Positions 57,517 through 64,000 of a stretch of DNA of 64,000 bases are shown in pieces. A program made the translations under genes and the position numbers. The stretch is from Paenibacillus terrae. GTDB lineage: Bacteria > Bacillota > Bacilli > Paenibacillales > Paenibacillaceae. Every line of letters starts with the position of its first letter. Positions within the stretch are counted from its first letter, which is position 1. The notes beneath the pieces were generated by a model. That model saw only the letters and a program-made list of their open reading frames with translations, was not told the DNA's origin and did not search any database. Location: assembly GCF_000943545.1 (NCBI RefSeq), contig NZ_JTHP01000004.1, positions 62,001 to 126,000 on the forward strand. Direction: 5' to 3'.

Positions 57517-57555
57517 AGGCTCTTCCTCCTCTCAATTACGTACAATTAGGATAGA

Positions 57556-57677
57556 CTTCCTGAAATGTGGTGAGTTATAGCGCGGAGGCGCTCCGAGCTA
57601 TAAAGTCAACACATTTCAGGAAGCGGGGAGGGAGCAGGAATCCGCTGTGCGGATAAATATCTAAACTCCCATCCCCG
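57556..57677. other. Strongly folded intergenic element between dprA and topA
   Basis: Three nested or adjacent palindromes fill most of the 217-base gap. Hairpin A: CTTCCTGAAATGTG (57556-57569) with CACATTTCAGGAAG (57610-57623), 14 perfect pairs, containing TTATAGC/GCTATAA (57575-57581/57597-57603) and CGGAG/CTCCG (57583-57587/57591-57595). Stem B: CGGGGA/TCCCCG (57624-57629/57672-57677) and GGGAG/CTCCC (57630-57634/57666-57670). Hairpin C inside B: ATCCGC-TGT-GCGGAT (57640-57654). No U-run follows on either strand. It may be a repeated mobile palindrome, a structured RNA, or a supercoiling-sensitive site ahead of topA. Confidence 0.6.
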
Positions 57678-57733
57678 GATGTTTAATACTGAATTTATAC
57701 AATTACTACATTAAGGATTTGCAAAATCAACTA

Positions 57734-58852
57734 TTAAATAAGTTTGTATTTTGTACCCGCAAGCTGGGCGATCCTTTTTTTTATGATTAACGATAACAGA
57801 ACTGAGTGTAAAAGTCCAAAATCCCATGCAGTTGCTTCAAGCAGTTCATCCAGTGTCATGGTTCCTTGCTCCAGCAAAAGCACGACACGCTTTTCCTCGG
57901 GTGTCTCACTCGCTGGTGCTTTGGAGACCCCATTCACATCCAAACCCTGCTCTCTATTGTATGAAGAAACATCCCTTATACGCAAATCGGCTACGTACTC
58001 CTCTACAATATCTGAAGCTTCGGTGACCGTTTTAGCGCCTTGCTTAATCAAACTTAACGTACCTCTGCTCTTCGGTGATGTAATCGGTCCCGGAACAGCG
58101 AACACATCTCGATCCGCCTCCAACGCAGCATCGGCTGTAATTAGAGAACCGCTTTTTACATCTGCTTCCACGACAACGGTTCCCCGTGTCAGACCGGCAA
58201 TGATCCGGTTACGCTGTGGAAACATTCCCGGATGCGATCTGGTGCCTGGTGGATATTCCGATACAATCAAGCCTTTGCTCGCCATCTCTGCAAATAAAGA
58301 TGCATTTTGGGGCGGGTAAATTTGATCAATCGCCGTTCCAAGCACCCCAATCGTATTGCCTCCCCGGCGCAGAGCAGCTTCGTGGCAAATACTGTCGATC
58401 CCTCTCGCCAATCCACTGACCACTGTAATGCCCGCATCACACAATCCCTCTGTCAGCATTTCGGCCGCTCTGCGTCCATAAGCCGTAGGAATGCGAGTCC
58501 CCACCATAGCTACAGAGCATGTATGCAGAAGTGAAATGTCCCCTTTTGTATACAATACCCAAGGCGCGTCTACCGTTTCCTTCATTAATAGGGGATAATC
58601 CTCATCCACATAAGTAATCACTCCGATATCGCCGGATCGAACCCGCTCATATCTTTCATGTACCCAATCTTCATCGTAACACTGCGCCGCTATACGGGCC
58701 TGAGTGGGATTTAATCCTACCTCAAGCCATTTCTGCTCGCTAAAATGCAGCAGTTCATCCAGTCGGTAGTCACTCGACCAAATACGCTGAATTGTTTTTC
58801 TACCGATACCCTCTAATTCATGCAAACCCAGCAAAAGCCATCTTTCTTCCAA
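57734..58852 (-). CDS. dprA: DNA-processing protein DprA (Smf)
   Basis: Single-strand DNA-binding protein that loads RecA during natural transformation. It has 372 residues. SAM-like N-terminal domain (about 1-70), Rossmann-like core with CSVAMVGTRIPTAYGRRAAE, VVSGLARGIDSICHEAALRG and NTIGVLGTAIDQIYPPQN, and a C-terminal winged-helix domain (about 300-372, MTLDELLEATAWDFGLL). It lies between sucD and topA, the usual dprA-topA pairing. Confidence 0.96.
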   Translation of the reverse strand: MEERWLLLGLHELEGIGRKTIQRIWSSDYRLDELLHFSEQKWLEVGLNPTQARIAAQCYDEDWVHERYERVRSGDIGVITYVDEDYPLLMKETVDAPWVLYTKGDISLLHTCSVAMVGTRIPTAYGRRAAEMLTEGLCDAGITVVSGLARGIDSICHEAALRRGGNTIGVLGTAIDQIYPPQNASLFAEMASKGLIVSEYPPGTRSHPGMFPQRNRIIAGLTRGTVVVEADVKSGSLITADAALEADRDVFAVPGPITSPKSRGTLSLIKQGAKTVTEASDIVEEYVADLRIRDVSSYNREQGLDVNGVSKAPASETPEEKRVVLLLEQGTMTLDELLEATAWDFGLLHSVLLSLIIKKRIAQLAGTKYKLI

Positions 58853-58951
58853 ACTGCGGTTCCCCCATTCACGGGAAGAGTGAACCCTCCCTTATTTTGT
58901 GGCACAACGTATCATTTTGCAAGCGTTTCCCTGATAAGCCTGTCCCAACGC

Positions 58952-59002
58952 AAAAAAAAGCAACCTTTTCATCCCCTGTTTAAGAAGACAAAAAGGTTGC
59001 TT
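58952..59002 (-). terminator. Intrinsic terminator of sucCD
   Basis: AAGCAACCTTTT (minus, 59002-58991) pairs with AAAAGGTTGCTT (58969-58958), 12 perfect pairs, followed by a T8 run on the minus strand. It separates sucCD from dprA. Confidence 0.85.
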
Positions 59003-59081
59003 ACCTTTCTTTCATTATACACTAGCAAGCGGCAAATTTCGATGCCATTTTACAGCTTGTATATTAATGAAGAAACACGAT

Positions 59082-60011
59082 TTAATGTGTCGTACATAAA
59101 TGCAAAATACCACGTGCTTCCAGCACACTGACCAGCGTCGAGCCCATCTCGGAAGGAGTCGGTGCCACCTTGATACCACAGGCTTCAAGCGTAGCGATTT
59201 TCTCCTTGGCCGTTCCTTTTCCGCCGGAAATGATGGCGCCTGCATGCCCCATCCGTTTGCCCGGAGGCGCAGTCACACCGCCGATAAAACCGACCACCGG
59301 TTTCGTCATATTATCCCGAATCCACTCTGCAGCTTCCTCCTCGGCCGTACCGCCGATTTCTCCGATCAGAATGACAGCATGCGTGTTAGGATCTTCATTG
59401 AAGCGTTGCAAAATATCAATAAATTCCGAACCTTTAACCGGGTCACCGCCGATACCCACCGCGGAGGATTGTCCGATGCCCCGGGTAGTCAGCTGATGTA
59501 CCGCTTCATAGGTCAGCGTGCCGCTTCGCGACACAACGCCTACATGGCCCGGCAGATGAATGTAACCCGGCATGATGCCAATTTTGCACTCTCCAGGTGT
59601 AATTACGCCTGGACAGTTAGGGCCGATCAGAACGGTCTTTTTACCTTCCATAAAGCGTTTGACCCTGATCATATCAAGCACCGGAATGCCCTCGGTTATA
59701 CAAATCACGAGGTCTAACTCTGCATCCACAGCCTCCAAAATGGAATCCGCAGCAAAAGCAGGCGGTACATAAATAACACTCGCTGTCGCGCCTGTAGCAG
59801 CCTTCGCTTCGCTCACTGTATTAAACACGGGCAACTTGACCTGCTGTCCGTTCTCCAGCGTAATTTCCACCTCGGTGCCGCCCTTGCCTGGAGAGGTGCC
59901 TCCTACCATCTGTGTGCCATAATCAAGCGCACCCTTGGCGTGGAATAACGCCGTTTTTCCCGTAATCCCCTGTGTAATCACCTTTGTATGCTTATCGACC
60001 AAAATACTCAC
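59082..60011 (-). CDS. sucD: Succinyl-CoA synthetase alpha subunit
   Basis: With SucC it converts succinyl-CoA to succinate with substrate-level phosphorylation in the TCA cycle. From the GTG at 60011 (GGGG about 11 bases upstream) it has 309 residues; the frame is open 3 codons earlier. CoA-binding Rossmann part [58 protein letters not shown], and the phospho-histidine motif [18 protein letters not shown]. It follows sucC by about 50 bases. Confidence 0.95.
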   Translation of the reverse strand: MSILVDKHTKVITQGITGKTALFHAKGALDYGTQMVGGTSPGKGGTEVEITLENGQQVKLPVFNTVSEAKAATGATASVIYVPPAFAADSILEAVDAELDLVICITEGIPVLDMIRVKRFMEGKKTVLIGPNCPGVITPGECKIGIMPGYIHLPGHVGVVSRSGTLTYEAVHQLTTRGIGQSSAVGIGGDPVKGSEFIDILQRFNEDPNTHAVILIGEIGGTAEEEAAEWIRDNMTKPVVGFIGGVTAPPGKRMGHAGAIISGGKGTAKEKIATLEACGIKVAPTPSEMGSTLVSVLEARGILHLCTTH

Positions 60012-60060
60012 GATCTTCACATCCCCTATCGTTTATTCGGCATATCGGAATGCAAACAGG

Positions 60061-61221
60061 CTATTGAACAAGTTCGACGATTTTCTGGGCACCGTCCGCC
60101 ATGGAATCAGCCGCCACGATATTCAAACCGGATTCCGCCAAAATCTGTTTACCCAACTCGACATTCGTACCTTCGAGACGGACAACAAGCGGACGTGTCA
60201 GCCCCAATTGCTTGGCAGCCTCCACCACACCGTTCGCAATGATGTCACACTGCATAATTCCGCCGAAAATGTTCACAAAAATGCCCTTTACCTTCGGATC
60301 GGACAAAATGATTTTGAACGCTTCGGTTACCTTTTCTGTCGTCGCACCGCCCCCTACGTCCAGGAAGTTGGCCGGATCGCCACCGTAATATTTGATAATG
60401 TCCATCGTCGCCATTGCAAGACCTGCCCCGTTGACCATACACCCAATATTTCCGTCCAATGCGATGTAGCTCAGATCGTATTTGGAAGCTTCGATTTCTT
60501 TCTCGTCCTCTTCGTCCAAATCACGCAGCTCCAAAATATCCTTGTGGCGGAACAGCGCATTAGAGTCAAAATTCAGTTTGGCATCCAACGCCAGCACATT
60601 CCCGTCACCTGTGACGACCAACGGATTGATCTCTGCAATCGAACAATCCTTGTCCACAAAAGCTTCGTAGAGCGCCTGCATGAACTTAACCGCCTTGTTC
60701 ACCAGCTCATTCGGGATGTTAATGTCATACGCCAGTTTGCGCGCCTGATATACCTGAAGCCCAATCGCCGGATCAACAACCGCTTTAAAAATTTTCTCCG
60801 GAGTAGCCGCAGCTACCTCTTCGATTTCCGTACCGCCTTCTTCCGAGGCCATGATCACGACACGTCCGGTCGCACGATCCACGACAACACCGACGTAATA
60901 CTCTTTACGAATATCGCAGCCTTCCTCTACCAAAAGGCGTTTAACCTCTTTGCCTTCAGGCCCGGTCTGATGTGTCACCAGCACCTTACCCAAAATTTCT
61001 GAAGCATAGGTACGCACTTCATCCAAGCTTTTGGTCACCTTCACACCGCCCGCTTTACCACGTCCACCGGCATGAATTTGCGCCTTTACCACCGTAACAG
61101 CGCTTCCAAGCGATTCTGCTGCAGCAACGGCTTCCTCCACCGTATAGGCAACCTTACCGTTCGGTACAGCCACTCCGTACTGCTTCAATACTTCTTTACC
61201 CTGATATTCATGGATATTCAT
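60061..61221 (-). CDS. sucC: Succinyl-CoA synthetase beta subunit (ADP-forming)
   Basis: ATP-grasp subunit carrying the nucleotide and succinate sites. It has 386 residues. N-terminal [37 protein letters not shown], the metal-binding region [60 protein letters not shown] and [16 protein letters not shown]. The ATG at 61221 has AGGAGGA upstream. sucC and sucD form one unit ending in a strong terminator. Confidence 0.97.
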   Translation of the reverse strand: MNIHEYQGKEVLKQYGVAVPNGKVAYTVEEAVAAAESLGSAVTVVKAQIHAGGRGKAGGVKVTKSLDEVRTYASEILGKVLVTHQTGPEGKEVKRLLVEEGCDIRKEYYVGVVVDRATGRVVIMASEEGGTEIEEVAAATPEKIFKAVVDPAIGLQVYQARKLAYDINIPNELVNKAVKFMQALYEAFVDKDCSIAEINPLVVTGDGNVLALDAKLNFDSNALFRHKDILELRDLDEEDEKEIEASKYDLSYIALDGNIGCMVNGAGLAMATMDIIKYYGGDPANFLDVGGGATTEKVTEAFKIILSDPKVKGIFVNIFGGIMQCDIIANGVVEAAKQLGLTRPLVVRLEGTNVELGKQILAESGLNIVAADSMADGAQKIVELVQ

Positions 61222-61291
61222 TCTGGAATCCTCCTATCAACATGACTGCAACAAGGGCGGTTCACAAGGAAATCTATACTAAACCTACATC

Positions 61292-61319
61292 ATTGTAACA
61301 TGTTTTTAAAACGCTTTCC
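61292..61319 (-). promoter_or_regulatory. Candidate promoter and cre-like site of sucCD
   Basis: On the minus strand TGTTACAAT (-10 at 61297-61292) is an extended -10 element about 70 bases before sucC, with a weak -35. Just upstream, GGAAAGCGTTTTAA (61319-61306) matches 12 of 14 positions of the CcpA-binding cre consensus. It would place catabolite control over the -35 region. The rest of the 326-base gap holds the ohrR terminator and an imperfect Fur-like TGATAATGATATCA (minus, around 61364-61351). Confidence 0.45.
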
Positions 61320-61413
61320 TTATAATTTAACCATATGAATTACAGTATTTTGATATCATTATCATTCCCAAAATCGAATGCTTGGATATTAATGGATATT
61401 CATTTTAATAGAA

Positions 61414-61470
61414 TACAAAAAAGTACCTCTTCAAGTTCGGGATTTATTAAATCCGTATGAGAGGTACTTT
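61414..61470 (-). terminator. Intrinsic terminator of ohrR
   Basis: AAAGTACCTCT (minus, 61470-61460) pairs with AGAGGTACTTT (61430-61420), 11 perfect pairs, enclosing a second hairpin GGATTT-ATT-AAATCC (61440-61454). A T6 run follows on the minus strand. It could also stop plus-strand transcription less efficiently. Confidence 0.8.
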
Positions 61471-61547
61471 AGTTCATTGGGGTATTCCTTCATCCAGCTA
61501 CGGGCGGCTACATAACAAGAGATTCGTAAAGTAGCCGGAAATACCCA

Positions 61548-62021
61548 TTATGATTTTTCAACCTGCACATTCGCTTCATGAACTCGATCCAGTAGATCAT
61601 TGAACTGAAACAGGAGCGAGCCGAATTGATCGTGGGTCATGCTTGTTTTTTCCTGAATACATCCCGGCACAGATTGCGCTTTTTCCCGCAATGCACTTCC
61701 TTCAGGAGTCAAAGAAATCAGCACCTTACGCTCATCCTGAGTCGAACGCTTCCGGTCAATGAGTCCGGCATTCTGCAATCTTTTCAATAACGGGGTCAGT
61801 GTGCCTGAGTCCAGATACAACGCCTCGCCTAATTCCTTCACTGTACATTCCTCGCGCTCCCACAACACAATGAGCACCAAATACTGTGAGTATGTCACAC
61901 CAAGCTTTTCCAGATAAGGCTGGTATAGCTTCGTAATCTCTCTGGAGCACGCATATATGGCAAAGCATAACTGATTATCAAGTTTTAATGCTGTACCTTC
62001 ATTATGTTTGTTGTTGTCCAT
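61548..62021 (-). CDS. ohrR: MarR-family organic-peroxide sensor OhrR
   Basis: Repressor of ohr that is inactivated when a conserved N-terminal cysteine is oxidised by organic hydroperoxides. It has 157 residues. Sensor Cys19 in NQLCFAIYACSRE; winged helix with VKELGEALYLDSGTLTPLLK and RKRSTQDERKVLISLTPEG. Unlike the one-cysteine B. subtilis protein, it also has Cys121 in SVPGCIQEK, close to where two-cysteine OhrR proteins carry the resolving residue, plus Cys25 and Cys59. It diverges from ohr. Confidence 0.9.
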   Translation of the reverse strand: MDNNKHNEGTALKLDNQLCFAIYACSREITKLYQPYLEKLGVTYSQYLVLIVLWEREECTVKELGEALYLDSGTLTPLLKRLQNAGLIDRKRSTQDERKVLISLTPEGSALREKAQSVPGCIQEKTSMTHDQFGSLLFQFNDLLDRVHEANVQVEKS

Positions 62022-62058
62022 GCTGTCAGATCACCTACTTTCGTCATAATTTTATCAC

Positions 62059-62094
62059 ATTATATAACAAAAAGCATGCTAATTGCACAAAATA
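62059..62094 (-). promoter_or_regulatory. ohrR promoter -10 and operator-like copy
   Basis: On the minus strand TATAAT (62064-62059) lies about 40 bases before ohrR, with no strong -35. Upstream of it, AATTGCACAAAATA (62081-62094, plus strand) repeats the ohr operator-like sequence with 3 mismatches in 14. This could permit autorepression. Confidence 0.4.
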
Positions 62095-62114
62095 CTTTAC
62101 AAATAATAATTATT

Positions 62115-62143
62115 TTGATAAATTAAATTGTGTAAAATATAAA
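62115..62143 (+). promoter_or_regulatory. ohr promoter with OhrR operator in the spacer
   Basis: TTGATA (62115-62120) and TATAAA (62138-62143) are 17 bases apart, a good vegetative promoter. The spacer contains AATTAAATT (62121-62129), a palindrome like the core of known OhrR operators, followed by GTGTAAAA. The site would let bound OhrR block RNA polymerase. Confidence 0.7.
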
Positions 62144-62168
62144 TTGAGCGAGAGGCAGTGATTAAATT

Positions 62169-62597
62169 ATGATGACCATTCAACAAAAAATGTATGAAAC
62201 AACAGTGAAAGCAGTTGGAGGACGTAATGGTTATGTCGAGTCTTCTTCCCCTGAACTTCGTTTAAATATTGATACACCCAAAGAAATGGGCGGTGCAGGC
62301 GGCGCGGGTACGAATCCGGAGCAATTATTCGCAGCAGGCTATTCAGCGTGTTTTGACAGTGCTTTGAATATGGTTGCCCGCATGCAACGTATTAAACATG
62401 AAGGTACCGAAGTAACAGCAACGGTCAATTTCGGTAAAGTTGAAGACGGCGGCTTTGGAATCGGAGTAAACCTCGATGTACTGGTGAGAGGCGTTGACCA
62501 TGAAACAGCGGTAAAACTGGTAGAAGGCGCACATGAACAGTGTCCTTACTCCCGCGCTACCCGCGGCAACATTGAAGTCAAGCTGAACGTGCTCTAA
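62169..62597 (+). CDS. ohrA: Organic hydroperoxide resistance protein Ohr (OsmC/Ohr family)
   Basis: Thiol peroxidase that reduces organic hydroperoxides with a lipoyl-linked reductant. It has 142 residues, the usual length. Catalytic Cys61 in FAAGYSACFDSALN and resolving Cys125 in AHEQCPYSRATRGN are both present, as is the GGAGGAGTNPEQLFA segment with the conserved Glu. Start: ATG at 62169 or the next codon; GAGAGG lies somewhat far upstream. It is the only plus-strand gene in the window. Confidence 0.96.
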   Translation: MMTIQQKMYETTVKAVGGRNGYVESSSPELRLNIDTPKEMGGAGGAGTNPEQLFAAGYSACFDSALNMVARMQRIKHEGTEVTATVNFGKVEDGGFGIGVNLDVLVRGVDHETAVKLVEGAHEQCPYSRATRGNIEVKLNVL

Positions 62598-62611
62598 TCC
62601 GAATTTTACAA

Positions 62612-62650
62612 AAAGCCTCCGAGCTGTTTCTGGTTCGGAGGCTTTGTATA
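62612..62650 (+). terminator. Intrinsic terminator of ohr
   Basis: AAAGCCTCCGA (62612-62622) pairs with TCGGAGGCTTT (62635-62645), 11 perfect pairs with a 12-base loop. The stem itself ends in TTT followed by GTATAC, a short U-run 15 bases after the ohr stop. Confidence 0.75.
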
Positions 62651-62786
62651 CTTTCAGCTACACCTTCTAAACAAAGGATTGGTAGCTGGTTTTTCTTCCA
62701 TCAAGTAACATGGCAGATGATGCATAATCGTATATACGAAACTGATATACTTATTGTATAATCACATTGTCATAATCTTTTTTCTT

Positions 62787-62817
62787 CTCCAGAACTTAGC
62801 GTCTGGAGCTTTTTTTT
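62787..62817 (+). terminator. Second plus-strand terminator with no gene directly upstream
   Basis: CTCCAGA (62787-62793) and TCTGGAG (62802-62808) form a 7-bp stem followed by C and a T8 run. It lies 190 bases past ohr. It may back up the ohr terminator or end an unannotated short RNA; a TATAAT at 62757-62762 lacks a good -35. The stretch 62651-62786 shows no ORF. Confidence 0.6.
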
Positions 62818-62828
62818 GTCTTACATGA

Positions 62829-62943
62829 GGATTTTGCAAAAATCCAATAAGCGACTTCCAATGAACAATATATAGATCGAAAGGGTCTAGTTCGTCTATA
62901 TTTTGCACTTCGGAGCGACTGGAATCGAATTTTGCAAAAATCC
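62829..62943. repeat. Palindromic repeat-like element between ohr and comM
   Basis: A 15-base direct repeat, ATTTTGCAAAAATCC, stands at 62831-62845 and 62929-62943; each copy is near-palindromic, the left one as GGATTTT-GCA-AAAATCC (62829-62845). Between them a hairpin pairs ATATAGA (62870-62876) with TCTATAT (62895-62901) and CGAA (62878-62881) with TTCG (62891-62894). A third partial copy, ATTTTGCA, lies at 62900-62907. The layout suggests a dispersed intergenic repeat of about 115 bp or a regulatory site for comM. Confidence 0.5.
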
Positions 62944-62984
62944 TGACATAAAAAATATGGACATATCGTTACTTCTATGCCGCT

Positions 62985-64000
62985 TTATTCTTCTGAAATA
63001 CTGGCATGTGCTCTGTCCATATTCCGATATTGAATGGCTTCAGCTACATGCGACACGGTGATCTTCTCTGATTGACTCAAGTCCGCAATAGTGCGTGACA
63101 GCTTGAGAATTCGATCATACGCACGCATGCTTAAACCGAGTGCATCCATCGTCTGATCAAGCAGTTCTACCGCATTGAGTTCTAATACCGCATATTTCCG
63201 AAGCATTTGACCGGATAGTTCGCTATTCCATGAAAAAGGAAGCTTGCTGTATCTATGGATTTGTATCGCTTGAGCAGCTAGTACCTGTCTTCGCATTTCA
63301 GCGGATGACAGTGACTCCTTTTCCTCACGCCAATCCTTCGGTTGTGATACCTCAAGCTGAAGATCGATCCGGTCCAGTAATGGACCAGAAATACGCGAAC
63401 GATAGCGGGCTACCGCAGCAGGTGAACAGGTACAGCGCTGATGTTGCATATCACTTCCGAAAAAGCCGCAGTGACACGGGTTCATAGAAGCTGCAAGTAA
63501 AAAGTGTGCCGGGTACTTAAAAACTGCACGTGAACGGCTAATTGTTACATTGCGATCTTCCAACGGCTGCCTCAGCACCTCTAGCACATGACGACTAAAC
63601 TCAGGCAACTCATCCAGAAATAAAATCCCCCGATGGGCAAGACTAATTTCTCCCGGCTTGGGAATGCCGCCGCCGCCCACCAGTCCAGCAGCGGAAATCG
63701 TATGATGAGGTGAACGGAAGGGGCGAATGTTCATCAAATGAGGCGACGACTCCTTCCACTTGCCGGCGGCGCTGTAAATTTTGGTAACCTCCAATGCCTC
63801 TTTTTCGGTCAAGGGCGGCAGAATGGATGGCAGCCGGCGGATTAGCATCGTTTTTCCGGCACCAGGCGGCCCAATAAGGATGATATTGTGCATTCCGGCA
63901 GCAGCGATAACCAGCGCTCGTTTGGCGTGTAGCTGGCCCAATACATCGCTATAATCCTCCATAACGTCAATCACATCTTTGACCTCACACATGGGTATCT
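62985..64000 (-). CDS. comM: ComM/YifB Mg-chelatase-like AAA+ protein (5' part outside window)
   Basis: Hexameric helicase-like AAA+ protein; ComM drives branch migration in natural transformation in Gram-negatives. The frame is open to the right edge, so 338 C-terminal residues are seen of a protein of about 510. The N-terminal Lon-protease-like domain is missing. Seen: Walker A IGPPGAGKTMLIRRLPSILP, FRSPHHTISAAGLVGGG, HRGILFLDELPEFSRHVLEV (Walker B), PCHCGFFGSDMQHQRCTC with a cysteine cluster, and RISGPLLDRIDLQLEV with the sensor/arginine region. It is near dprA, another competence gene. Confidence 0.93.
   Translation of the reverse strand, partial: IPMCEVKDVIDVMEDYSDVLGQLHAKRALVIAAAGMHNIILIGPPGAGKTMLIRRLPSILPPLTEKEALEVTKIYSAAGKWKESSPHLMNIRPFRSPHHTISAAGLVGGGGIPKPGEISLAHRGILFLDELPEFSRHVLEVLRQPLEDRNVTISRSRAVFKYPAHFLLAASMNPCHCGFFGSDMQHQRCTCSPAAVARYRSRISGPLLDRIDLQLEVSQPKDWREEKESLSSAEMRRQVLAAQAIQIHRYSKLPFSWNSELSGQMLRKYAVLELNAVELLDQTMDALGLSMRAYDRILKLSRTIADLSQSEKITVSHVAEAIQYRNMDRAHASISEE

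Noticed and set aside
59935..61002. 355-residue plus-strand open frame opposite sucC
   Set aside because: Lies wholly over sucC and the sucC-sucD junction; no recognisable domain.
61351..61368. Genuine Fur box upstream of sucC
   Set aside because: Only one arm matches the consensus and the second arm lacks a base; kept only as a weak remark.

Overview
The window comes from a low-to-mid GC Gram-positive bacterium, most likely Paenibacillus (P. polymyxa group by overall resemblance; this is inference). Support includes a Gram-positive PolC with an embedded exonuclease, a short NusA without C-terminal repeats, a Bacillus-style fla/che operon with fliY, cheC, cheD and swrD, strong GGAGG ribosome-binding sites and many TTG/GTG starts. 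All genes lie on the minus strand except ohr near the right edge, so transcription runs from high to low coordinates.

Read in the direction of transcription: 64000-62985 is the 3' part of comM (Mg-chelatase-like AAA+ protein). The region 62984-61548 holds two plus-strand terminators, a palindromic repeat-like element and the divergent ohr (+)/ohrR (-) pair with candidate operators between them. 61221-52040 holds sucC-sucD, dprA, topA, trmFO, hslV and hslU. A strongly folded intergenic element sits between dprA and topA, and a terminator follows hslU. 51632-19699 is a flagellar/chemotaxis superoperon of about 32 kb: flgB-flgC-fliE-fliF-fliG-fliH-fliI-fliJ-ylxF-fliK-flgD-(flagellar operon protein)-flgE-swrD-fliL-fliM-fliY-cheY-fliO-fliP-fliQ-fliR-flhB-flhA-flhF-flhG-cheB-cheA-cheW-cheC-cheD-(membrane protein)-sigD-DUF342-(small protein)-swrB-like-(MltG-LysM-like protein). 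It encodes the basal body, hook, switch, export gate, chemotaxis signalling core and the flagellar sigma factor.

19440-1 is the translation, envelope and replication block: rpsB-tsf-pyrH-frr-uppS-cdsA-dxr-rseP-proS-polC, then rimP-nusA-ylxR-ylxQ-infB-rbfA-nrnA. A near-consensus promoter and a roughly 250-nt structured leader precede rimP.

The gene order is mostly conventional. The points most worth a second look are non-coding: the folded element at 57556-57677, the repeat-like element at 62829-62943, the rimP promoter/leader, whose promoter spacer is a perfect palindrome that doubles as a weak terminator for polC, and the ohr operators. Gene-level oddities are a eukaryal/archaeal-type ProRS without editing domain, a short EF-Ts, an OhrR with a second well-placed cysteine, a catalytic-domain-less MltG-like protein, and the absence of xerC and codY from their usual place. 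No CRISPR array, phage, transposon or rRNA/tRNA gene was seen.
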